NCBI GenBank assembly: GCA_013201155.1
Contig: CP053716.1
Span: 1,550,001 to 1,614,000, forward strand
Source of the DNA: Berryella wangjianweii
Lineage (GTDB): Bacteria; Actinomycetota; Coriobacteriia; Coriobacteriales; Eggerthellaceae
Reading direction: 5' to 3'
Length of the DNA: 64,000 nucleotides
In this document: piece after piece, positions 58,200 to 64,000 of the stretch
Position numbering within the stretch: position 1 is the first letter of the stretch
Layout: each line of letters opens with the position of its first letter
Program-made: the position numbers and the translations under genes
The notes under the pieces: model-generated
Told to the model about the DNA's origin: nothing
Database searches by the model: none
What the model saw: the letters and a program-made list of their open reading frames with translations, nothing else

Positions 58200-58436
58200 A
58201 TGGTAGGCATAGGCGAGCCCATCCTTCACTTCCTGCCCTTGATGGCAACGTTTTTGCTGGTGTATATCGCGCTCAGGTTGCTGCATCTCGAAAGGAGGAT
58301 CAGCGACCCCGCCCTTTCGATTGGCTTGCCGGGCAGGCATCGCGTGATCCTCGCCGTCGCCGGCATCGTGCTTGCTTTTTTCGTTGCTGGGTTACGTGGT
58401 CAATCTGATTGCGATCCGCTAGCAGCTAGCCGCTAG
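58200..58436 (+). pseudogene. Small two-helix membrane protein, probably frameshifted at a T6 run
   Basis: The ATG at 58200 follows GAAAGGAC. The protein starts MVGIGEPILHFLPLMATF, with one helix, a basic loop (LERRISDPALSIGLPGRHR) and a second helix beginning VILAVAGIVLAF. After six T's at 58376-58381 the frame turns hydrophilic (GLRGQSDCDPLAASR). Reading with one T fewer instead continues the helix as SLLGYVVNLIAIR and stops at 58422. The open frame as it stands is 78 residues; the restored one would be 73. It may be a mutation, a sequencing error or transcriptional slippage. The function is unknown. Confidence 0.55.
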
Positions 58437-58576
58437 TCGATGGCAGCTCGGGGTAAGACCGCCCTGCATTCGAGCCCCCTGGTCGCCTGCCGAGCGCTCG
58501 CGGCCGGGGGGGTGGGCGAGCAGGACGGCTTCGTTGACGGTGGGGCGAGGATGGTGGACGCAAGTGCTTCTTATGC

Positions 58577-58582
58577 TAGAAT
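58577..58582 (+). promoter_or_regulatory. -10 element of the mntP riboswitch transcript
   Basis: TAGAAT preceded by TGC (extended -10), with a weak -35 GTGGAC at 58554-58559 (17 bp). Transcription would start just before the riboswitch. Confidence 0.45.
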
Positions 58583-58590
58583 GCGGGCGT

Positions 58591-58681
58591 TCCGTAGGGG
58601 AGTAGTCGGCGTCATATGACGTGGTCGCATCAACATACTGCCTGCTCAAGGCTGGTGCGTCCTTAATTGATCAGACTTGCG
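58591..58681 (+). ncRNA. yybP-ykoY manganese riboswitch aptamer
   Basis: The core AGGGGAGTAGTCGG is followed by a GTCATATGAC hairpin, GTCGCATCAACATACTG, a GCCT...AGGC helix, GGTGCGTCC and the closing GATCAGACTTGC. This order and these sequences match the yybP-ykoY class, which senses Mn2+. It sits directly upstream of an intrinsic terminator and mntP. Boundaries are estimates. Confidence 0.85.
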
Positions 58682-58712
58682 GTGCAGCGCGATCGCGCGT
58701 TGCACCGATCAA

Positions 58713-58739
58713 GCCGGTGCCACGTGCACCGGCTTTTTT
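58713..58739 (+). terminator. Riboswitch expression-platform terminator
   Basis: GCCGGTGC (58713-58720) and GCACCGGC (58726-58733) form a perfect 8-bp stem followed by TTTTTT. The intervening GGTGCAGCGC...TTGCACC hairpin (58681-58707) shares GGTGC-type sequence and could act as an antiterminator partner. Mn2+ binding should prevent terminator formation. Confidence 0.85.
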
Positions 58740-58778
58740 GTTGCGCTGAGGCAATGAGGGCACGATCAGGGGGAGAGC

Positions 58779-59396
58779 ATGGGTGCGGTTGAGCTGCTGT
58801 TGGTGGGCGTGGGGCTGTCGATGGACGCCTTCGCGGTGGCGGTGTGCAGGGGCGTGCGCATGGAGCGCTTCAGCATGAGGGAGGCGCTGACGATTGCGCT
58901 GTTCTTCGGGGGATTCCAGGCGCTTATGCCCACGTTGGGGTGGCTTCTGGGCTCGCAGTTCGTGGAAGCGATCGCTCCTTTCGACCATTGGGTCATCTTC
59001 GGCGTGCTGGCGGTGATCGGAGCCAAGATGGTTCACGAGGCCCGCACCTCGTCTGATTGCGCGTGCGTCCCGCAGACGACGTGCGTCTCTCAGGCGCAGA
59101 GCCGCCCCCAGGCAACGACCCCGCGTGGGATCGGCCTGCGCGAGCTCCTGCTGCTTGCCATTGCCACCAGCGTCGATGCCCTGGCTGTGGGCGTGGGGTT
59201 CGCTCTCATGCAGGTGCCGGTGGCCGCAGCCGTCACTACGATCGGAGCGGTGACCTTCGCCCTGTCGTTTCTGGGCGTGATGGCGGGTCACGCGTTCGGC
59301 GCGCGCTGGCAGCGGCCCTCGCTGATCGCGGGAGGCGTGCTTCTTATGCTGCTGGGCGTGAAGACGCTGGCGGAGGGCGTGATCACGGGCTGCTAG
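58779..59396 (+). CDS. mntP: Manganese efflux pump MntP
   Basis: 205 residues with six hydrophobic helices in two repeated halves. Each half has the signature Asp: LSMDAFAVAVCRGV (about 14-27) and ATSVDALAVGVGFAL (about 130-144). It exports Mn2+ across the cytoplasmic membrane. The Cys-bearing central loop (CACVPQTTC, about 93-101) is longer than in E. coli MntP. It is expressed from a yybP-ykoY riboswitch, so it is induced by Mn2+. GGGGGAG precedes the ATG. Confidence 0.95.
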   Translation: MGAVELLLVGVGLSMDAFAVAVCRGVRMERFSMREALTIALFFGGFQALMPTLGWLLGSQFVEAIAPFDHWVIFGVLAVIGAKMVHEARTSSDCACVPQTTCVSQAQSRPQATTPRGIGLRELLLLAIATSVDALAVGVGFALMQVPVAAAVTTIGAVTFALSFLGVMAGHAFGARWQRPSLIAGGVLLMLLGVKTLAEGVITGC

Positions 59397-59437
59397 GCCG
59401 CATGGCTTGAGGGAGGCGCGTCGTCTTTCGGGTCTTG

Positions 59438-59475
59438 CGTCGGAGCGTCAATAGGGTAGAATACGTCGGAGCGTC
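59438..59475. repeat. Direct repeat flanking a -10 element upstream of infA
   Basis: CGTCGGAGCGTC occurs at 59438-59449 and 59464-59475 (exact, 26 bp apart), bracketing a TAGAAT -10 candidate at 59457-59462. It may be a regulatory site for the translation operon. The remainder of the 344-bp gap before infA contains no gene I can support. Confidence 0.45.
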
Positions 59476-59740
59476 CAATTGGATGCCCTTGCGGCCGACA
59501 AGGCGGCCGGCGAGCCCAAGCCTCGCAAGATACCTGGCGGTTCCGGCATCTATCACGCCGAGAACCGCGCGATCGTTCGAGTCGCGCGCCTGACATGCAG
59601 GCAATGCAGCCACCGATGCCACAGGGCACAGGGGTGGTCAGAATATTTTTGTGCTCAAGAAAATCTCACCGCATTCGCAATGGAAGTCTGCTAGCATTCT
59701 ATGGTGCTGCTTACTGTCGATTTGCTTAAGAGGAGCACTT

Positions 59741-59959
59741 TTGACCAAACAAGACGTCATCGAGCTTGAGGGCACGGTTCAGGAAGCCCTCCCCAATGCG
59801 ATGTTTCGCGTGAAGCTTGAGAACGGGCATTCCATCCTTGCCCACATCTCCGGGAAGATGCGCATGCACTACATCAAGATCCTTCCGGGCGACAAGGTGA
59901 CGGTTGAGCTTTCCGTGTACGACCTGAACAGGGGTCGCATCACGTATCGCTTCAAGTAG
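59741..59959 (+). CDS. infA: Translation initiation factor IF-1
   Basis: 72 residues, the exact family length when the TTG at 59741 is used (AAGAGGAG 5-6 nt upstream). It is an OB fold: [39 protein letters not shown], ending with the usual [13 protein letters not shown]. It occupies the ribosomal A site during initiation. It heads the infA-rpmJ-rpsM-rpsK-rpsD-rpoA-rplQ series. Confidence 0.97.
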   Translation: MTKQDVIELEGTVQEALPNAMFRVKLENGHSILAHISGKMRMHYIKILPGDKVTVELSVYDLNRGRITYRFK

Positions 59960-60137
59960 CGACCGCTTCTGCTGAAGGGTCGCATTCACGACCATTCAGA
60001 AGAAGCGCCGCGCGCATTGCGCGGTCGTCGTCTCTTGTCGGGCATGCTCACACAGGCAACGAAGCAGAGCAGAAACAGCGGCAGCGGCTGGCCGTTCGAG
60101 ATACAGGCAATGTAAGAACGCCGAAAGGAAGAGGAAC

Positions 60138-60251
60138 ATGAAGGTACGTCCTTCGGTCAAGAAGATGTGCGACAAATGCAAGGTCGTGCGTCGTCATGGC
60201 AAGATCTTCGTGATCTGCGAGAATCCACGTCATAAACAGCGTCAAGGTTAG
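60138..60251 (+). CDS. rpmJ: 50S ribosomal protein L36
   Basis: 37 residues, short-form L36 with the zinc-type Cys/His set: two Cys in MCDKCK (11 and 14), Cys27 in VICEN and His32 in PRHKQRQG. It therefore belongs to the zinc-binding (C+) form. GGAAGAGGAA precedes the ATG. It is 18 bp upstream of rpsM. Confidence 0.97.
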   Translation: MKVRPSVKKMCDKCKVVRRHGKIFVICENPRHKQRQG

Positions 60252-60268
60252 AAAGAGGAGAGAGACAT

Positions 60269-60637
60269 ATGGCTCGTCTTGTTGGTGTCGACCTGCCGCG
60301 TGACAAGCGCGTGGAAATCGGTCTGACCTACATCTACGGCATTGGTCTGACCACTTCGAAGAAGATCCTTGCGGAGACCGGCGTCGATCCCGACGTCCGC
60401 TGCAACGATCTGACGGAGGACGACCTGTCGAAGCTTCGCGACTACATCCAGGCGAACCTCACCGTTGAGGGCGACCTGCACCGCGAGGTGTCGCAGAACA
60501 TCAAGCGCCTGATGGAGATCGGCTGCTACCGCGGCCTGCGTCACCGTCGTGGCCTGCCCGTTCGCGGCCAGCGCACGCATACGAACGCCCGCACGCGCAA
60601 GGGGCCCCGCAAGCAAATCGGCGGCAAGAGGAAGTAG
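60269..60637 (+). CDS. rpsM: 30S ribosomal protein S13
   Basis: 122 residues of ordinary S13: [26 protein letters not shown], then [29 protein letters not shown] and a basic tail. It sits in the 30S head and contacts tRNA and 50S bridges. AGAGGAGAG precedes the ATG. Confidence 0.98.
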   Translation: MARLVGVDLPRDKRVEIGLTYIYGIGLTTSKKILAETGVDPDVRCNDLTEDDLSKLRDYIQANLTVEGDLHREVSQNIKRLMEIGCYRGLRHRRGLPVRGQRTHTNARTRKGPRKQIGGKRK

Positions 60638-60648
60638 GGGTAGCTTAA

Positions 60649-61047
60649 ATGGCACAGAAGAAGAATGTAACTGCGCACATCAAGCGCTCCGAGCGCAAGA
60701 ACATCGCCGTGGGAGCCGCGCACATCAAATCGACGTTCAACAACACGATCGTCAGCATCACCGATCCCCAGGGCAACGTGATCTCGTGGCAGTCCGCCGG
60801 CACCGTGGGCTTCAAGGGCTCGCGCAAGTCGACGCCCTTCGCCGCACAGATGGCCGCCGAGGCCGCTGCCAAGACCGCTATGGAGCATGGCCTGCACAAG
60901 GTGGCCGTGTTCGTGAAGGGTCCCGGCTCCGGTCGCGAAACCGCCGTCCGCTCGCTGCAGGCCGCCGGCCTTGAGGTGTCGAGCATTCAGGATTGCACGC
61001 CCATCCCGCACAACGGTTGCCGTCCGCGCAAGCGTCGTCGCGTGTAG
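60649..61047 (+). CDS. rpsK: 30S ribosomal protein S11
   Basis: 132 residues: [26 protein letters not shown], then [15 protein letters not shown], then the mRNA-exit-channel tail [15 protein letters not shown]. It is 11 bp after rpsM. Confidence 0.98.
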   Translation: MAQKKNVTAHIKRSERKNIAVGAAHIKSTFNNTIVSITDPQGNVISWQSAGTVGFKGSRKSTPFAAQMAAEAAAKTAMEHGLHKVAVFVKGPGSGRETAVRSLQAAGLEVSSIQDCTPIPHNGCRPRKRRRV

Positions 61048-61064
61048 TGGAAAGGATTTAGATC

Positions 61065-61658
61065 ATGGCAATTGACAGGACCCCGGTTCTGAAGCGTTGC
61101 AGGCAGCTGGGCATCGACCCCGTTGTGCTGGGCTATACCACCAAGGAGTCGAAGCGCGAGCCCAAGCGTCGCCGCAAGGAGAGCGAGTACGGCCTGCAGC
61201 TTCGCGAGAAGCAGAAGGCCAAGTTCATCTACGGCGTGCTGGAGAAGCAGTTCCGCGGCTACTTCAAGCGCGCGAAGGCCATGGGTGGCGTGACGGGTGA
61301 GAACCTGCTGACCATCCTTGAGTCGCGTCTTGACAACGTGGTGTTTCGTCTGGGCTTCGCCCGCACGCGCAAGGAGGCCCGTCAGGCCGTTACCCACGCG
61401 CACATCACGGTGAACGGCCGCAGCGTCGATATCCCCTCCTATCGCGTGCGTCCCGGCGACGTGATCGCCGTGGCCCCCAAGGCCAAGGAGCTTCTGGTTA
61501 TCAAGAGCGCCCTGGTCAGCAACGAGCGTGTATCGGTTCCCGCCTGGCTTGAGGTGGACATCGAGAAGCTTCAGGGCAGCGTGCTTTCGCTTCCCACGCG
61601 TGAACAGATCGATCTGGACATCAACGAGCAGCTGATCGTCGAACTGTACTCGAAGTAA
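61065..61658 (+). CDS. rpsD: 30S ribosomal protein S4
   Basis: 197 residues with a [37 protein letters not shown]4 domain (about 88-150). It nucleates 30S assembly. The N-terminus has no CxxC zinc set (a lone Cys13 in KRCRQLG), so it is the C- form. AAAGGA precedes the ATG; it lies 17 bp after rpsK. Confidence 0.98.
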   Translation: MAIDRTPVLKRCRQLGIDPVVLGYTTKESKREPKRRRKESEYGLQLREKQKAKFIYGVLEKQFRGYFKRAKAMGGVTGENLLTILESRLDNVVFRLGFARTRKEARQAVTHAHITVNGRSVDIPSYRVRPGDVIAVAPKAKELLVIKSALVSNERVSVPAWLEVDIEKLQGSVLSLPTREQIDLDINEQLIVELYSK

Positions 61659-61687
61659 GCACGCCCAAAGTAAGGAGGCTATCCCGC

Positions 61688-62638
61688 ATGACAGAGTTCA
61701 TGAGGCCTGTTGTTACCAAAGAAGAAGTGAGCGATACCCTCGCTCGTTTCATCGTGGAGCCCCTTGAGCGTGGGTACGGCAACACCCTGGGAAACTCGCT
61801 GCGCCGCGTTCTGCTGTCGTCGCTTGATGGCGCTCGCGCCACGGCGATTCAGATCGAGGGCGTCCAGCACGAGTTCACCACCGCCGAGGGCGTCATCGAG
61901 GACATCACCGACATCGTGCTTAACGTGAAGGGCCTGGTGTTCCAGGCGCTGAACGACGACGTTGAGCAGGCGGTGGCGCATGTGTCGGTGGAGGGTCCCT
62001 GCACCGTCACCGGCGCCGACCTCGACGTGCCGACCGAGTTCACGCTCATCAATCCCGAGCACGTGATCGCCACGGTCGCCGACGGCGGCACCCTTGAGAT
62101 GGGTGTGCGCATCGGTGTGGGCCGCGGCTACGTGTCGGCCGAGCGCAACAAGCGCACCGAGGACCCCATCGGCGTGATCCACGTCGACTCGCTGTTCTCG
62201 CCCGTGCGTCGCTGCACCATGAACGTGGTGAACACCCGCGTGGGGCAGCGCACCGACTACGACAAGCTGGTGCTGGAGGTTGAGACCGACGGTTCCGCCA
62301 CGCCCACCGAGGCCGTGCTGCGCGCCGTCAACATCATCAACCAGTACATGGGCGCGTTCATGGTGCTTGCCGGTGCTCCCGAAGAGGACGAGGTGGACGT
62401 TCCCTCGATCTTCACGCCCGAGGGCCAGGAGACGAACATCGAGCTGGACAAGCAGATCGAGGACCTCGACCTGTCGGTTCGCTCGTACAACTGCCTGAAG
62501 CGCGCGGGCATCCACTCGGTGCGCCAGCTGGTCGAGTTCTCCGAGAACGACCTGCTCAACATCAGGAACTTCGGCGCGAAGTCCATTGAGGAAGTTAAGG
62601 ACAAGCTCATCTCCATGGGTTTGAACTTGAAGCTATAG
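61688..62638 (+). CDS. rpoA: RNA polymerase alpha subunit
   Basis: 316 residues. The N-terminal assembly domain includes EPLERGYGNTLGNSLRRVLLSS. The C-terminal domain that contacts UP elements and activators is about 245-316 (EDLDLSVRSYNCLKRAGIHSVRQLVEFSENDLLNIRNFGAKSIEEVKDKL). AAGGAGG precedes the ATG. It is cotranscribed with rpsD and rplQ. Confidence 0.98.
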   Translation: MTEFMRPVVTKEEVSDTLARFIVEPLERGYGNTLGNSLRRVLLSSLDGARATAIQIEGVQHEFTTAEGVIEDITDIVLNVKGLVFQALNDDVEQAVAHVSVEGPCTVTGADLDVPTEFTLINPEHVIATVADGGTLEMGVRIGVGRGYVSAERNKRTEDPIGVIHVDSLFSPVRRCTMNVVNTRVGQRTDYDKLVLEVETDGSATPTEAVLRAVNIINQYMGAFMVLAGAPEEDEVDVPSIFTPEGQETNIELDKQIEDLDLSVRSYNCLKRAGIHSVRQLVEFSENDLLNIRNFGAKSIEEVKDKLISMGLNLKL

Positions 62639-62651
62639 GAGACACGACACC

Positions 62652-63233
62652 ATGAGACACAACTACAAGGGCCGCAAGCTCGGCACCGATTCCGCCCATA
62701 CGCGCGCCATGAAGCGCAGCCTGGTTGCCGCGCTGCTGGCCAACGACCGCATCAAGACCATCGAGTCGCGCGCCAAGGAGATCCGCCCCGACGTCGATCG
62801 CATCATCACCTGGGCGAAGAAGGGCGACCTGCACTCGCGTCGTCTTGCCATCGCCCGTCTGGGCGGCGACAAGGAGCTTGTGCGCGAGGTGTTCGAGAAG
62901 GTGGCGCAGGGTCTGTTCGCCGACCGCAACGGCGGCTACACCCGCATCATGAAGCTTGGCAACCGCAAGGGCGACAACGCCCCCATGGTAATCATGGAGC
63001 TGTGCACCGAGCCCGTGAAGAAGAAGGCCGCTGCCAAGCCCGTCGCCAAGAAGGCTGCCCCCAAGAAGGTCGAGGCTGCCGAGGAGAAGGCTGTGGAGGC
63101 CGAGGAAAAGGCCGCTGAGCAGGCGACCGCCGAGGCCGAGGAGGCCGCTGAGGCTCCCGTGGCCGAGGAGGCCCCTGCTGCTGAGGCTGAGGCCCCTGCT
63201 GCCGAGAAGGCCAAGGAGAAGGACGCCGAGTAG
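62652..63233 (+). CDS. rplQ: 50S ribosomal protein L17 with long acidic tail
   Basis: 193 residues. The L17 core (MRHNYKGRKLGTDSAHTRAMKRSL... MELCTEPV) ends near residue 117 and is followed by a Lys/Ala segment and about 60 residues rich in Ala/Glu/Pro. Bacterial L17 is usually about 120-130 residues; actinobacterial forms often carry such tails. It is the last gene of the operon, with a terminator 26 bp downstream. Confidence 0.97.
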   Translation: MRHNYKGRKLGTDSAHTRAMKRSLVAALLANDRIKTIESRAKEIRPDVDRIITWAKKGDLHSRRLAIARLGGDKELVREVFEKVAQGLFADRNGGYTRIMKLGNRKGDNAPMVIMELCTEPVKKKAAAKPVAKKAAPKKVEAAEEKAVEAEEKAAEQATAEAEEAAEAPVAEEAPAAEAEAPAAEKAKEKDAE

Positions 63234-63258
63234 TCGGCATCCGCTTACTGCCTGAGCT

Positions 63259-63311
63259 GCCCCGTATCGTGCGAACCCGGTTGGTGCCGGATCGTCGGTG
63301 CGGGGCTTTTT
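63259..63311 (+). terminator. Terminator of the infA-rplQ operon
   Basis: GCCCCG (63259-63264, extendable by two pairs) pairs with CGGGGC (63301-63306) and is followed by TTTTT; an inner CCGG/CCGG hairpin fills the loop. Confidence 0.75.
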
Positions 63312-63440
63312 GCGCCTAGGAGCGCGCGGTGAAACGGAGTTCCCGACGCCGCGCGCCGACGCTGTCGAGGGCGCGCGTCTGCGGGGGTGCAGAAGCATCG
63401 TGCGATGTCGCCGACGGTTCGCGCGTGTCATACTGATGGG

Positions 63441-64000
63441 ATGATCGCTCAGCCGCCTTCATATCCTGCAACCGACGCTGCCCGCGGCGCACGCTGGCTT
63501 CAGCGAGCCGACGCCCGCTTGAAGGCGGTTCTGCTGGCCGCCGCCAGCGCCGCGGTGTTCTTCATCCAGACGCCCGGCGGTATCGTGGCCGCGCTGGCGG
63601 TAGCGGTGGCGGTTGCAGCCACGGGGTGCCCCCAGCCCCGACGCGTGATGGCGCTGGCCGCCCCGGGATTGGCGCTGTGCGCGTTCGGCTTCGCGTACGC
63701 CCTTGTCACCGGCCCGTCGTTGATCGAAGGCGCAGCCAGCGGCCTGGTGATCGCCGGTCGCATGGCGTTTCTGCTTGTTGCGAGCGCCGCCGTCAGTCTG
63801 TCCACCCCGTCCTCGGACGCCCTTGCGGCCTTCCAGCGGCTGCTCGGGCCGCTGCGTCGCTTCGGCATGCCCGTTGACGCCATGGCGACGGTGCTCTCGC
63901 TGGCCCTTGCGTTCATCCCGCGGGTGTTCGAGGAGATCGCCATCGTGCGCAGCGCCCATGCGTCGCGCGCCGCCGCGTTCGGAGCGGGCCTGCGGGCCCT
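63441..64000 (+). CDS. ECF transporter transmembrane subunit EcfT, 3' end outside window
   Basis: The first 186 residues of a frame that runs off the right edge. The N-terminus is RWLQRADARLKAVLLAAASAAVFF, followed by about four hydrophobic helices. The EcfT-type coupling region GMPVDAMATVLSLALAFIPRVFEEIAIVRSAHASRA lies near the end, matching the EcfT signature (LAxxFIPxxxEE...A..ARG). EcfT couples two ATPases to vitamin- or metal-binding S components. The order rplQ-ecf genes is common in Gram-positives; here ecfT comes directly after the terminator, without ecfA genes between. Confidence 0.82.
   Translation, partial: MIAQPPSYPATDAARGARWLQRADARLKAVLLAAASAAVFFIQTPGGIVAALAVAVAVAATGCPQPRRVMALAAPGLALCAFGFAYALVTGPSLIEGAASGLVIAGRMAFLLVASAAVSLSTPSSDALAAFQRLLGPLRRFGMPVDAMATVLSLALAFIPRVFEEIAIVRSAHASRAAAFGAGLRA

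Noticed and set aside
59479-59694. 71-codon TTG-started frame with CRQC...CH
   Set aside because: No ribosome-binding site or family resemblance, and it runs into the infA upstream region.

Overview
The window is 64 kb of high-GC, densely packed bacterial chromosome. Gene order (hisS-aspS-SRP RNA-dedA-dnaX-ybaB-recR; infA-rpmJ-rpsM-rpsK-rpsD-rpoA-rplQ followed by an ECF transporter gene), heavy use of GTG/TTG starts, cell-wall-binding repeats and the overall protein style point to an anaerobic actinobacterium of the class Coriobacteriia (Eggerthella/Slackia-like gut lineages). This is inferred from gene content; no species can be named. I see no CRISPR array, insertion sequence, prophage, plasmid or replication-origin features.

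Layout: 1-3.8 kb, the 3' part of a MetRS-like tRNA ligase, a secreted NlpC/P60 hydrolase with a structured leader, and rnhA. 3.9-8.6 kb, a minus-strand membrane protein and engB (with a tiny coupled membrane ORF), then a DUF6110-like protein with a P1B-type ATPase lacking a normal CPx motif. 9-10.8 kb, rpsB-tsf. 11-16 kb, an AraC regulator divergent from a pair of ABC half-transporters of the siderophore-import (YbtPQ/IrtAB-like) type. 16-19.7 kb, murA, a degenerate LCP protein, a NifU-type scaffold and a Cys-rich protein. 19.8-24.1 kb, a MetE-C-terminal-type methyltransferase, htpG under a CIRCE element, and apt. 24.5-29 kb, a 1452-residue NEAT/CWB2 surface protein. 29.4-36.5 kb, hpf, glmU, prs, pth and a 950-residue protein of unknown function. 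36.5-44.4 kb, hisS, aspS, SRP RNA, dedA, dnaX, ybaB, recR. 44.5-48.9 kb, a NifX/NifB-C-like protein, a DEAD-box helicase, a glycolipid glycosyltransferase and tRNA-Glu/tRNA-Asp. 49-57.8 kb, a MarR-ABC-ABC drug-efflux operon, a HAD phosphatase, a pseudo-AAA+ protein overlapping an Fe-S-less MutY-like glycosylase. 57.8-58.5 kb is a lower-GC island with a probably frameshifted membrane gene. 58.5-59.4 kb is a manganese riboswitch controlling mntP. 59.7-63.2 kb is the infA-to-rplQ operon. The window ends inside an ecfT gene.

Themes: metal handling recurs (siderophore-type ABC pair, NEAT surface protein with a candidate iron operator, P1B ATPase, Mn riboswitch plus MntP, two Fe-S/cofactor-type proteins). 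Several proteins look like family members that have lost the family's catalytic or cofactor residues: the LCP protein, the AAA+ protein and the MutY-like protein. Many proteins carry Ala/Pro/Glu-rich linkers or tails (S2, L17, HtpG, DnaX, ABC exporter). The best candidates for undescribed biology are the pseudo-AAA+/glycosylase overlapping pair, the 950-residue TPR protein, the degenerate LCP protein and the Cys-rich partner of the NifU-type gene.
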